The notes below the pieces were generated by a model. That model was given only the letters and a program-made list of their open reading frames with translations, had not been told where the DNA came from and did not search any database. From Wolfiporia cocos (taxonomy: Eukaryota > Basidiomycota > Agaricomycetes > Polyporales > Phaeolaceae): a stretch of 64,000 nucleotides of DNA. Location of the stretch: positions 62,001 to 126,000 of the forward strand of contig JACCLO010000007.1 in the NCBI GenBank assembly GCA_029448655.1, read 5' to 3'. The translations under genes were made by a program, and so were the position numbers. Below, piece after piece: positions 31,818 through 44,630 of the stretch (position 1 is its first letter; every line of letters starts with the position of its first letter).

Positions 31818-32800
31818 TCACATGACCTGATAAGTCCTGGACCACTGTAAAGGCCTGAATAGGGCCATAGGAATGCTGTATGTTCTGTAGAAGTAGCTGG
31901 AGGGGGTGCTGCACGACTTTAATTCTTTTGTAGAAAATGTGTGACAGTTTGCTCCGACAGGATTGCTAGTAAATGGATTATTAACTGGTGGAGGGTTATT
32001 GGCCATTCCCCCTGCACCCTGGCCTGTGCTTCCACTTCCCAAATGATACTGCCACCCAAGGCTGTACCTATCACACCCATGATTCCTCTGGTGGAGGAGG
32101 GTTTGTCTGTTGTTGGCCATCACCTGTTCAGTTAATCATGTAGGTGGGCATCATCAAATTTGTGACTGTTCCAAATCGTTTGAACATGGCATGTGTCTGA
32201 TCCCAAGGATGGTTAGAGGATGGGGGAACTTGCACCCAGCTGGGTGTGAGTTGGTCCAGGGTGGGGATGGTTAGGTATCCTCCTGCCATGAAGAATCCTG
32301 CAGAAGGATCTCTCCACTTGGGCTTGTGACACAGATTGTGTCACGTACCCCTAATGACCCTATCTCTCCACAAAGACAGGGCCTATGGCCCTTGAGGTGG
32401 CTATGCAGCCAGTGTCACACTTAGAGGGTAGGATGCACGTGAGTAGAAGACAAGTCTGAGGGGACACGCCCCCACGTCGAGTATAACAGTTCTGGGGAGT
32501 AAGCCCCAGAACAACTATACTATATACATGAGATGATGCATTGTGTAACTACCTGCCCTAAAGGGGCCCAAGCGTAGCTACTGTCCATTCCGTGGAATGC
32601 GTACATAAGCATGTCAGCTGACCTAAAGGCGGTACTACATGATGTACCCTAATGCTGAGACTGTGATCATGTGACTATCTAGGTGTATGTCTGTGAGTTT
32701 GAACCGGGGGTTGGGCAAATACTTGCATGACACAAAAACTATGACAGCTTGTCTGTGTAGTAGATTTGTCGATATGCTTGAGGGAGCAGTTGGATCAACT
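31818..32800 (-). pseudogene. Possible gag remnant, split by a solo LTR
   Basis: Minus-strand pieces reading TDKPKWRDPSAGFFMAGGYL (across the LTR target site, 32752 to ~32270), YLTIPTLDQLTPSWVQVPPS and MANNPPPVNNPFTSN (near 32020). Composition and the WxP-rich style recall LTR-element gag, but no zinc knuckle is visible and no search was possible. The LTR at 32327-32746 interrupts it. Confidence 0.3.
32327..32746 (-). repeat. Solo LTR, 420 bp, TSD GCTTG
   Basis: Plus strand starts TGACACAG and ends ATGACA, flanked by GCTTG at 32322-32326 and 32747-32751. Reversed U3 motif CTGCCCTAAAGGGGCCC (near 32560), TATATA near 32520 and a 9-bp hairpin GTTCTGGGG/CCCCAGAAC (32489-32512). Confidence 0.93.
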
Positions 32801-32902
32801 GTGCTGGGAGATTCAGGTCAAATCATTGCATGGGCTTGCACTTCAGTGAGTGAGCTGGTTAGAGCTCGACCTTCTGTTACAGATCAAATATCTGTTCAGC
32901 TG

Positions 32903-33130
32903 AAATAACCAAGTTGAGTTACTCAGCATATAGAACAGCACACTGTTTGTTGAACTCTGCAGAGTCAGAGTGTCGATATACAAGTTGAGGGCTTAATTGC
33001 TCAAGCCTTTGAGAACAAGTATAAGATCCTTGTAATTGCAACAAGGTCAAGCTGAGGAACTCAACAAACATTTTACATCGGATTATATACTACTCACTAT
33101 TGACTGGGGTCATAGTGTCCATGGTACTGC
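32903..33130 (+). repeat. Diverged piece of the TGTTATGGG LTR-like family
   Basis: Shares TTGAGAA-AAGTATAAGA, GCAACAAGGTCAAGCTGAGG and ATTATATACTACTCAC with 4545-4640. Both ends are unclear. From 33131 to 34284 I see no gene or bounded element. Confidence 0.5.
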
Positions 33131-34284
33131 TACCATTAAGTCTGTAAGGCTAGTGTGCTAAGTAGATAAATACAAGATGTTGCAGTTGAGTGCAACAAGA
33201 GCTGAAACATAGAAGCCCTGTGGTTAGACACATGATATCAGCTAGAACCTGATACGTTGAGCAGCTATGGGCATAGGGCTGTTGTACATGAAATGAGGAT
33301 CACCAGTTGGATGGGGATCCATAGAATAAGGTGCGCAGCAGAGCGGTTGAATGCTAAGTCCCTTCATACAATGAGGTGTCAAGGAAAAAATAATCAGCGG
33401 CACTGGTACTGTTGATAACAAATACCCCCACAGATATGGTAGCCAAGACCCCAGACACCTTATGTGCCTAATATTCACCCCATTACTGGGTTACAATCAC
33501 AATATAATACTGTACAGTAGCCAAACATGTACAAACATCTGTAGTGCATGTATACTGGCCCTCAAGCTAGGTAGCACCCCAGACTTGACTTGACCTTTTA
33601 TGCCTTGAGCAAGTAATTGTCACAGGCAAAAGCTTTTCCTAATGACAACGAGCCAGATCCAGTCCCAAGGCTTCCGCTGCCCATTCAAGCCTGGATCATA
33701 CACTGGAAGGAACCCAGATCCTAATCAACACGACCCATGACCATGTTCCCACATGGCCATGATGACCACTACGTATTTCATATCTTACTACGCTTCTACG
33801 TTTCAGAGTCTGGCTTAGACCCCTATCCTAGTCATGGCCCAGACTCCCTAGTTACTATATACAGTCATTATAGTACAAACACATACAAACAACCTAGCAG
33901 TATAATAGCAGGCCTCATTCAGCTGATAACCCCAGTCTGAACTTGGCATTCATCCACTTTGCTCCCCTCAGTTCACTCTAAGGTTTTAGTGGCCTTGTCA
34001 GTAATATAGCCCTGATTCTTGTCTGAGATCATTGCATGTGTAAATCCCCACACCTGGTCTGAACAACAGTCTCAACCATATATGTAAAGCAATTGACTAC
34101 TCCAGATAACTTGAGATCTTCAGCACCACTGTAGCTCCATTCTATGGCTTTGCTTGCTTGAGTGGAAGTCTTTGTAAGACTTACATACCCAGGACCTAAA
34201 ACAATGGCAACAGGATAGATAAGCACATCCTCTGTGTACTCAACTATCTGTCACAGAAATATGGCATATAATTTTTTTCAGATC

Positions 34285-34911
34285 TGACACGGAAACCACT
34301 GTGCTACCCGCCCCAGCGGGGAACCCCTATATCCACCACTCCTATCCCTAATAACCCCCCATACTCCAAATGGTGGAGCACAAGAAGGCACATCTATTGA
34401 GACAGCCTGCCATATTGCCTGAAGTCGTGACCCATGAGTGTATTGCGGTGCCCCCAGACTAGCAGGTAAAAGAGAAGATAGTGTAAGATGCAATGAATAG
34501 AGGGCCCCACACCCAAGTAGGATGCAGTGAGCTTGTCGTTCAGTGATAAGTCGGCTTGCAGAAGCACGCAGCAGAGGGTATAAAAGAGGTGACCAGGGGA
34601 CATGCCCCCTAGGCCAAAATCCTAAGTCTGAGGAGTTATCCTCAGACGTCGCCTGTATATATACATGTAGTGACCCACTAGCTAAGACCTTTTGTCTACC
34701 CTAAAGAGACGGTCTGTGCGCAGTAAGGATCATGTGCCTACAGTAACTAGGTAACGTGCTACTCAAGATGCTACAACGTGACCATAAGACAACGAGATAA
34801 GATAAAGCTTATCTACCTATGCATGTGCCGCTCCGCAGACGGTCTAACAAGCCTAAAAATCGATATAAAAAGCGCAAAAATAAGGGAAAAATGCCACAAT
34901 TTCTTGTGACA
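34285..34911 (-). repeat. Solo LTR, 627 bp, TSD AGATC
   Basis: Same family as 5064-5721 (minus strand TGTCACAAG...CCGTGTCA), flanked by AGATC at 34280-34284 and 34912-34916. Hairpin GTCTGAGG/CCTCAGAC at 34626-34647. From 34917 to 35772 no gene was recognised. Confidence 0.94.
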
Positions 34912-35779
34912 AGATCTTCTAGGTATTGTTGCAATTTTATTACAAGCCTCAAAGCCTTTGGATCTCAAGAGCACACATCCAGCACCTCTACTTATTGCAT
35001 GCCTAGATTATATACAACACACCCTCCACACTACACTCTTATCTTAGTGCTGGACTCAAGCACCTGGACTGGTGCCACAGTCTCAGGTGACCTCAAGATG
35101 GTTTGATGCCCATACAGCACAGACTCTACAGCTTACCAGCCACAGCCTGTAGCCGCACAATTATGCCTATGTATATGCTTACATACATATGATTACTGTA
35201 TGCCCCTATGGGCCACATGGACTCCATAGTTTAGGGTAGACACTTACTCTTTGCTGTGCCACATGTACATACATTTGTATGTGACTGTGGGTATTCCTCA
35301 GTCTTAGTATTCTTGGCCTAGGGGGGATGCTCTGGGTCATGTTACTCATCTTATTGTGTGCCTGCCCACTTTTCATCTTGACCACTAGTCTGGGAGCTTG
35401 GATTATTGCCTCATGATGATGGCTTACAAGTCCAATGACTTGTCCCCCACAGTTCTCCCTTACATGACCAGCATGTGCACACGAGTTCTGAACAAGAATA
35501 CCCAAACTGGGGCAAGCGCTGGCTGAATACACATAAATGGCAGTACAGCATGAAAGCTGGGCACGTGGTGAAGTAGAACCAAGCACCCAGACTCGAGTTA
35601 AGTGTGCTCATCAATAATACATGCTTACTTGTCTACAAAGAAAGCACCAGCAGCTCAAGATAGCATCTTTCGGACAATAAAATACAGCTTTTGGAGAGAG
35701 TTCAAATTTTGAGATTCTCGAGCTGTACAGATTGCAAATACGGATACCACGTCCTTCAGCTAGACAATGGCAGATCATG

Positions 35780-37446
35780 CCCAGTGAAAATCCGAGGTAT
35801 TTAAATATATCTCAATGAATCCTGATGTATGTAAATCTATCCAGAAAAGTTCGATGTACCGAAATCTATCCAATGTAATCCAAGTGTATCTACAGATCAT
35901 GTGACCTGCTTCGTAGATTAACATATGCCATTGAACAACAGATCTTACGGTAAGGTTGCAGTTACGTTGCGTACGTGTATGATTATGTAACGCAATTTCG
36001 TACGAGCAAGGGAGTTGCATCTAGAGTCGTGCATATATTGTTGTGGTTAACACGCTTACGCTTCGTTGCCGCCCTCTGTACTGCCACACTACCGTTTATT
36101 AATATGCGTCCATCCATACCCCTGCTTTTGATCAAATCATTGCAAATACATTATACCTGTAGAAATCAAACTGAAACTCTACATCTTTGTGGCTGAGGTG
36201 AACAATCCCAGAAGAGGATCTCTCTTTTTGGGGCAAAAGCACCTTCTACAGCCACACAGCAGCCAAGGCATATTGTGCACCATCCACATCAGGTCTTTCG
36301 TGTATATTGAGCACGTTTTCGCTGGTGATGCAGCTTGCAACCAACTCCTTCTCATCTTCACGTCACACCTTAGCCACAATCCATTTATAGTAACGCTTCT
36401 ACCTGAACTCGCAGTATCATCACGTCATTTCATGACTTTGTTTTAGGTTCATTCACTATTCTGTCGCCCCTTGAACTTTATTTCGCTACACATAAACGGG
36501 CTCACGGCGCGGTGCAGTGTATTTTGTCTTCTCCCTGTGCTTTTCTCATATCCAGTTGGTCTCTGGGTCTTGGCGAGGCAACTCCATGGATCCCCCTCTA
36601 GCTTCAAGAGGAGCTAAATGACCACACGTGAGTGGATGACCACCCGTGCGCATAAGTACTTAAGCCGTTAGTTTTTAGTTTTGTCTTGTCTACTTGCATT
36701 TGGTTAGTGCGCAACTGTTCTTATTGTCGAAATTCATGGGAAGGCGCCCGCTCGTGAGGCTACGCGCTCCCTTTCGGACTCCAGGGACTTCGTCTGGATG
36801 GGTTACAAACGCACGGCGTAGGTACGTACAATCCGTCCCATTTTATACTAACGGTGACTCATCTGCCCATACCGCCCCGATTATCAGCCCCCCGACTCCC
36901 ACTGCGCCCACCATTTCCGCCTATTGACTCCGATCGATGTGCGACTCCGATTGCACCATCGCGCGCCGAGCGCGTCGACTTCCAACACTTATTGTGAGAT
37001 GTAACCGCTACAGTGAACAGACTGGTATGTATTTCATCACTCCGAAATATCCTAAAAATACTCATTCATATACTGCAGAATGCAAGACAATTCTATGAAC
37101 ATGGGGAAAACTGTCAGTTTTCCGCAATGGGGATTTGGGGCAGGGAGTAGGGACAGGGAGCAGGCATGGGGGGAGCATGAATATAGGTAGATTGAGATAT
37201 TTCTGGGGCGCATTCGGGTACCGCCGGTAGTAGATATCTCTGGACCTTCTTATGCAACACTGAGGATACACTCAGATATATTTGATGTATCAAAACTTCT
37301 CCGAGATACATTTGGATACATTTAGTGTAGATGAGATACATTGTATGAGCGTCTACGATGTATCCTAATGTAGTCTATGGTTCGCGTTATATCCAAATGT
37401 ATCCGACACATCTGGATACATTTAAATACATTGGATTCTCACTGGG
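35780..37446. mobile_element. 1.67-kb TIR element, 7-bp TSD GATCATG
   Basis: The left end CCCAGTGAAAATCCG and the inverse of the right end CCCAGTGAGAATCC continue as GTATTTAAAT-TATC, giving ~32-bp inverted ends with four or five mismatches. GATCATG is present at 35773-35779 and 37447-37453. Both ends hold many TATC/GATA-rich words (GATACATTTGGATACA). The interior has no transposase frame. A third end of the same family lies at 41874. The superfamily is not assigned. Confidence 0.65.
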
Positions 37447-37453
37447 GATCATG

Positions 37454-40339
37454 TGGCACAGCCATGAAGCATAATTGAGTGCTTTTAACATGTAAGTTCC
37501 AGAAATCTGCGAATTTACCACCGTGATCATCAGAATGGGGTCATCCCCTCACTATGATGGAAGTCCTTTTAGGATGAAGCTAGTAGTGTGTAACTCCGAC
37601 ATAACAATGCCTCAGGCGATGATAGCTAATAAAGGACTTATTCTCTAGCTCAAATAAATTGGCAGTCAGACAGATGGTTTTATTCCACCCGCTGTACTAT
37701 TGTAGCTCTGGATGATTTGAATAAATGGCATACAGCATACCCATTAGAAGGCAGTCAAGTGTACAGAAGCGCGACGCAACGAACGCATAAAACAGAGTGA
37801 TATGAAGCGTGCCTGTGGCGCGCTGATGACTAAGACTGTTCATTCAGCGATTAATGCGGCATGTTTGGTTCCAGTGCATTCCGCCTGCATGTTTAAAGTC
37901 CAACGGAGATATAACTCGCGATTGCTCTTGTATATTCTGATGTAGGCGAAATCGAACCAGACTTAACGCTTGATGGTATCCTAGTCCCATTAGCATAGGT
38001 GAATTGACTAGCAACCCTCCCCCCTTGCTCAGCGACTAAATATTTGGTCTATCTGGCAAATCTTTGTCAAAAATTAGACTGCGCAAAGACACAACCTGTA
38101 TGCTGCACTTAAACGTCGATCTCATGGATAATTCTGCCTTCATGCGTCGATAGATCAGAGCGTGATGTACCTCGTCTACACATCGCGGCTCTCACCAATG
38201 GCAACTACTCCCTCGCATGAAACAGCAAAACTCAGTATAAACAGTGCGATAGCAAGGTGATGGCGGACTAGTCGCATATACAATAGGTGTTTGATTGTCG
38301 TGGTGGCTAATAAGCTAAGCCGTCGCAAGTGCTGCTTCGTGGAGGTAGATTGGAGTGTCAATCGTGACTGCCAGCTATGGGGTGTCGATCAGGCGTTTTG
38401 GCTATCCCTGATGTGTCTCAAAGCTCCTTAGACATTGCATCTGCTTTCAACAGGGCCGTGAATAAAATCCCCACACTCTTGGTGACCAAGGAACTCACCT
38501 CATTTGCATTTGCAGGGTTTCACTGATATTTCTTATCTGAGTTTCCCTGCATGCTCATAAACTCGCATTCTACGGATGCAATTGACCTTATACACTTTCG
38601 CTCGCACAGAATCAGCTGCTCCTTGCGTCAGGCTCGGTCAAGTAAGCGGTGACTTGTTATATTCCTGCATCTCAGTGTCCCTCCCATATTGTGCTCCTTG
38701 GTAGTGCTACTTGTAGAATACATATTCATACTTATGATCTGTTACTGTCGGCCTAGTCATTTTCATCTACCCTTGGCTGCCGTCTGAGCCTACAGCATTG
38801 ATGTTGTGCATATTGACCTCCGCCAACATTATTTGATGTCCATCAATGTAATCATGTTCAGTACCAATCCTTCGGATGTACCTGCGAGCATTCAATCTGA
38901 GAAATTGTTGTTAGCTGTCAAGGCACTGCATATTTTGTATGACAGTCTTCATAAGACACATACAATGCAAGCATGGAGTTTGCATATACTGCTCATCAAT
39001 AGTTTAGGGGCTAAACATGCAATGCACTGTGCATATCACTCACATTTGCTCCCCACAAGGTGTACTGCTATCCAAGCATATGGGTTAATTACAAAGAGAT
39101 TGTAGTACCCAGATAAATACTGTTGTCCTTTCAGCAGTTACAGACCACATCATGAGTAGATACCCACAATGATTATTTGAAGGATCTGCACTGCCCTGGT
39201 TGGTTATTAGTCTCTTTCAATTCAGGGAATGTTATGGTGTTCTTTACGTTGTCATCATACCACGTTCAATGATGAATTTTTTCGTCTTATTGACCATTGA
39301 GCTAGTGCTAATAGCTGTGTTAGTTGTACTATCCTGTCTGTGAATCAGTGATTCTGGCTTTTACCTATGGAATACTGTCACCTGATGATGATCATGCATT
39401 CTACTCCATAACAGCATTGTGATCATGATATCTGTGCAAGAAGACAAGACCATTTGGGAGACAGGAGGGAACTAAGTAAAAGAAAAGTGGTGAGAGTAGG
39501 GGCCAGTATGAGGTGAGCATATACCCTACTTCCAGAGAAAACTGTGACTTTAATTCTTCCAAGAGTCCATGAAAGAAATTGGATCCAGGAACTCCATACT
39601 TAAATCTAGGGTCAGCATTCAGCCAGAAAATACTCAGTATCAACAGTGATAATAAACACTTGCCCAGTCACAGCAGTTACTATAGCATTGTAAGTATATT
39701 GCTCATGGCTCCTGTTATATATGCATGACTTACTGATTCCCATCACTGCATAATAAAGAAGATATGATATGTTCCCACAATTTCTTATGTTCACAAATCT
39801 CACCACAGGAGGACACAACACAGAATATCTGACAATATGATGAGCTTGAGACACTGTTGTTACACGTGGAATTTACCAGAATTGATGTCAGCAGTATCCG
39901 GTATTTGGCAGATACAAATACTTAAGCAGCAGCAAATATCATGAACCGTAAGAAACAACCAGTTGAGAGTCAATAAATCATACATTTCCATATTGTGTAG
40001 GTATAGTAGCTGCACAAGGAAGTTCGTCACTATCTATAGTTCAAAGAGAGAATAGAGACACACAATTGAACCAATAGTATGATGGCTGTCTGTAATATCA
40101 GATGGTTGGTGTTATTCAATGATGATGATATGCATCAATTACTGTGCAGAAGAATTCGATCTGTTCAATGCCTCAGCTATGACCTTCAAATGGTGAAGAT
40201 GGTGAGATATACCGTCAACGAAGTGCTACATTGGCACATCACTCTCAGAACCAAGTGCTACTATGATGTTTAAAAAGCACCTACTCTCCAGACTGCGCAT
40301 CCTCAGGAATGCATATGGTATTTCCACTGTACGTAAAAC
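37454..40339. other. No gene or bounded element recognised
   Basis: AT-richer sequence with only short frames in all six phases. The longest (38806-39105, plus) shows no domain or intron pattern I recognise. Confidence 0.5.
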
Positions 40340-40817
40340 AGCTCCACTGAGGGGGGGGCTGAATTTCTGCATTGCGAACAGCCACGGTGTTGTTCCAGAC
40401 GCTCTGCTAACAGGCTCTATTATAAAATACTATATAATTGTCATCGGAACTCACAACAGCACCCAAGCATGTGGTTGCAGTATCCAAAAGCCTAATTGCC
40501 AGTGCGGCTATGATCTAATTTGCCTGGAATGGGCTAAATGTCACTCACCACAGACTGGAAACCTAACTGGCTTTATCCAAAAAACGAATGAAGTGAGGAT
40601 CAGCTCACATACCGTACATTTCAGCCACCGATGATCATTTTCGTAATGCCAGAAGTAATACAGAACTTGTGCACAGGATATCCCGTACAATCTGGTGGCC
40701 ATCAAAGACAACAACTCAACGTGAAACGATTTGTGCTCACATAATAGCGCATGTTTCACCACCGAATAGACTGCCAGAAAGGTTGGAAGGAGAGGGAGTG
40801 GGATATACTTGGTCCAT
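40340..40817 (-). pseudogene. DUF6534-type membrane protein, N-terminal remnant
   Basis: Exon 1 is 40817-40741 (LSGSLFGGETCAI; donor GTGAGC) and exon 2 is 40691-40613 (LYGISCAQVLYYFWHY, 79 nt). A third piece lies near 40530-40440 (ALAIRLLDTATTCLGA). The first two are a close match to 21887-22082 on the plus strand. The remaining helices are not found to the left, so the gene is truncated. Bases 40818-41873 show nothing recognisable. Confidence 0.6.
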
Positions 40818-41873
40818 CGCATTTAAAGCGGGGTCCGAAGTCGAGGAGGTGAGAATCGTGGAGGGGAAAGCCTTATTAATGTAGCCTGCGTAGTACCATA
40901 GCCTCACGACAAAGGCTGTACTATCTCCTTTCTATCCATCTATCAGATGATATATTGTTGATGATTACGGGATGCGGCAGGGTATCACGTCATATTGGCC
41001 ATCTGATAGTAAGCCCATTCGGTATAATCATCTGATGATGCAATCAAGAAACTGTTTGGGTGAGCCTAGTGATGACTGAAATGCCGGGATTATCTTGTGT
41101 AATATGCAATGTGCGTCTGTGAGCATATACGCTGCTTGAAAGGTGGACTACACCGACGTCTGCATAACGGACGGACACGGTTCAATGGGTGGCAAGCAGA
41201 AACAATGATATTAAGTTTTTTGACCAGACAAATTGTGTTGACAGTTCTCTGATTCATTACCCGGGGGCTGTGCATCATCGATACATCACCTGTGACGATG
41301 TAGACCGCCAGTAGTTGACCACACTGCACCCTGACCAGTCAGAGTGCGGTATATAGTCAATCGGGATTGTGATTGGACTCGGAAGTCATTTGAGTTTGGC
41401 GCGATGAATAGTCGGGACTCGGGCTCCCGTCCATACGTACTCTATGGATGCGCCGCAATTGTCCTCCAAGGAGACGGACACAGCACACGTCTTTCCATGT
41501 GATATGTGACAGATCTCTTTCGTGTTCGATTTTGTCTCGTGGGTACAACAATCTCATATGGCATCCTTCTCTGACTATGGTCGTCTCTACATGATGAGTA
41601 TAGCATCTTTAAAACGCAAACAGATATGGCTGGTATGCCATGCGTTTCCTTCAGCACCCAGAACGCTTCACGCAAGCCAGTTGAGCTTCGCGTAAACATA
41701 GGTATACTCAAGTTGCGCTTGGGACACTTCGATCATTCAGTTGCCGGGGACACCGCCTCGTTCTAACAGCGACCATGCAGATGTATCAAGTGCATACCTG
41801 ATGGTTTTTGAATGCAGACACATTTTGATAGGCATATGGGAGTTTTGGTTTCTCCGACATCACATCCTTGATT

Positions 41874-42110
41874 CCCAGTGAGAATACAAGGTATTTAAAT
41901 GGATTCAGATGTACCAGGTACATCAGGATACTGGTTAAACCATAGACTGCATTAGGATACGCGGTAGACACTCGCAAAATGTATCTTACCTACTCCAAAT
42001 ACATCCGGATGTATCCAGGATAGGCTTCGATACACTCAATATATTTGTATGTATCTCAGGGTCACGTCTGAAGGTTTAGCAATGTATCACAATGTATCGA
42101 TGTAGAGTGT
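41874..42110 (+). repeat. End of the CCCAGTGAGAAT TIR family
   Basis: Starts CCCAGTGAGAATACAAGGT and shows the same TATTTAAAT and ACATCCGGATGTATCC words. It is about 80% alike, inverted, to 37250-37446. The partner end was not found before 42766. Confidence 0.6.
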
Positions 42111-42171
42111 CTGAATGTACCTATAAGCACCCCAATCCACCCACCATATCCTTGCGCCCCGTCCCTGCTCC

Positions 42172-42443
42172 CTGTCATTGCACGCAAGGAAGGCAACGGC
42201 GGCATGGTAGGTCATGGGCAGGTAGACGGACACGGTGTTGCAGCGCTTGACACCGAGGTACTTGAGCACGTTCGCGACGGAGCAGGCCTTGCAGAGTAGC
42301 TGAGCGTACGTGATCTTGCAGCCCTCGCTGGACTCATCAGCCTTGTATATGATCGCGGTCTGGGCGGAATGAGGGAGTGAATTCGCAAGGTTGCAGAATG
42401 CGTACCTTTTCCGGGTTCTTGAGCGCCTAGCTCGTTTCGGCAA
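42172..42443 (-). pseudogene. Acetyl-CoA synthetase fragment
   Basis: Minus strand reads [40 protein letters not shown] and [18 protein letters not shown]. This is the N-terminal region of AMP-forming acetyl-CoA synthetase (acetate + ATP + CoA to acetyl-CoA), where family members have DKTAIIYEAD..., ITY-EL, VLK-GV and YLPM. Only about 70 residues are present, and several usually conserved positions are changed. The flanks are unrelated repeat DNA, so this is a captured or relic gene piece, not a working gene. Confidence 0.75.
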
Positions 42444-44195
42444 ACTTCAGTCTTCCGTGTGTTCACTGGTTCTTTTGCAGCTTGCTTTCTGCAGCTATGA
42501 ATGAGTATTTTTAGGCTATATTCCCAGTATATACCAGGTATTTATACAGTTTTCATGGTTATTATACATGTAGCATTCCTTCTTGCACCCACTGCTTTGT
42601 GCACATGGCCTGTGTCTTTTTTGCTTTGAGAGAGCTCCTGGCATTGATGCAGAGATGTCACAAAGATGAGAATAGCTATTCAACTGAGATGCTCACACCA
42701 GGGACTGCTAGGAAGTCTCTCACCATCCAAGATAGCACAAGATATTCATGAGCATGTGCCTAAGCTAGTGTTGCCGAAGTTCAGTTCAGAACCAAGGTTC
42801 AGAACCTGAACCGCCAGAACCGAACCTAGGTTCAGGTTCAGTCCAGGTCCGGTTCAGGGTAGGATGTCAAGGTTCGGTTCGTGGTTCAGGGGGGCCATGG
42901 GTACCCTTGAACCAGGTTCGAACCGGACTGAACCTTGAACCACTTAGCATTAATATATTCTTGGCAACTGCTGGTGGATAAGCATAAATTACAATCATAT
43001 TCTTGCCATCTTTGCTATAGTATTGTTGCAGTAAGCTATGGATAACTGGCTTCACCATGGCAAGCATCAGCACTCATATACTCCAGTCTCCCAATATGGT
43101 GAGAGCTCAACCCCATGCTGGAAGTATTGTGCTTTCTTTGGCACTGGGCTACATTCACTGCTGTCAGATGAAGTAAAAAATGTAGTCCACAATGTTTCAC
43201 TTCATATCCATGAACCTAGGTTATATACAGAGCTGTCTAATAAGGTTTGTTATTGAGCTTTGCCTCAGGCTAATTCACACTCATTCTGCTCATGGATTCT
43301 GATTACTGAACTGCTCAAATTTGCTGCCTTGAGTGATTATTGTGCATCAAAGTTATGTTTTACCACTGTAAAGAAGACTAAGAGCCACTTTGGAATGTAG
43401 CAGCCCAATAGACACCAAATAGAGGCACTGCAGAACTTGAAGTTTGGTGTTGTCAGAAAAATATTTCTCTCGGGTTTCCCGGACAGGTCAGGATGTGCCA
43501 GGATAGGTGAGGTGTTTTAGGGGTCGATGGCGAGCATTATACCTAGTAGACACGCAGCTTGTAGCGATCCAAACGGCGGGAGCACGTTGAATGGATCAGG
43601 AATGATATAAATCGAATTAAAACATTGGTAACTGATTCCCTAAGTCCTGAGCGAACGCCTCGAGCACAGCTCTTCGTCTAACTTCGTCTTGGCAGTAATC
43701 AATGTATTTTATTGTATCTGCACGTTGCCTAAATACATAAAGAGCCATAAGGTTTTCTACAACATTTTGAGTGCTCTAAGATTTGAGTATGCACCCGACA
43801 AGTCAGAGACGAACCCTGAAACAGCGAGGATTGTCCTGGAATACAAGAAAATTATTTTACAAGACCGATAGACCGTAGATCTAAGGTGGTGCGCAGAGGT
43901 TAGAGAGAGAAGACATGGAAAAAGCTATAGGAAAGCAGTCGAGGTTGGGACAGACCTGTCTATGCTAGAGAGCCTAGAGAAATGTCGGATAGTACCTGTC
44001 TTTGACTAGATGAGCAGCCAGAGAGTGTCTGCAGGGCTTCTGCGACGTTTCAGATTGTGCGCAAGCCAGCAAAGGTTCACTGTGGAGGGACTTGAGTCAC
44101 TGAGATTAATTTAGCAACTGCGCTTCGTTAGTGCTGCGCAGTTCCCCATGTGCATACCAATCTGTAGATTAATCTACCAAATTGATAAAATAAAC

Positions 44196-44285
44196 CGCGC
44201 TAATAGGGATTGAACTCTCAACCTCCAAACAGCAGGGCCAGCATACAAGATATCCATAAGCTTACCACTACACCAAGGAGCAATA
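44196..44285 (-). ncRNA. tRNA-like module, left end of copy 1
   Basis: Minus strand has an A box TTGGTGTAGTGGTAAGC and B box GAGTTCAATCCC with an extended middle, ending TTAGCGCGG. It looks like a decayed tRNA with a widened anticodon arm. Pol III transcription is inferred from the boxes only. Confidence 0.5.
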
Positions 44286-44550
44286 CAGCAAATAGGCTTC
44301 TTCATATGCTATATACCCAATAATGAAAAATTTTCGATCATTCAAAAATTTATGTCAAGTAATTCATTGGCTTTAAGAAATTGGTCAGTTGAAGCACTAG
44401 CTACAGTAAAAGTATACTATAGTCATAATTCTACACCCAACATAGAGCTATCAAGGCTAGGAGCTTAAAATTTGATGAAAAAGTTTTGTTAGGCCGGAAT
44501 TTGGGGGAGCAAGAAACTCTTGGTATAATTAATACAATTGTAATCTAACA

Positions 44551-44630
44551 AATCCTTTTAGTGTAATGGTATAATTCATGTCTGCTCATTGCATTGCTAC
44601 GGCTTGCAGTTCGATTCCATCTCGCGTAAT
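44551..44630 (+). ncRNA. tRNA-like module, right end of copy 1
   Basis: A box TTAGTGTAATGGTATAA, B box CAGTTCGATTCC, then TCGCGTAATTTTTAG with a T run that could terminate Pol III. It faces the right terminus, mirroring the left module. Confidence 0.5.

Noticed and set aside
34251..34284. TGTCACAG left of the solo LTR at 34285 as the start of a host LTR
   Set aside because: No partner end or target duplication could be found on the right side.
37250..37446. GATACA-rich stretch as a satellite
   Set aside because: Units are not in a regular period and the segment recurs as a terminal region of the 35780 element.
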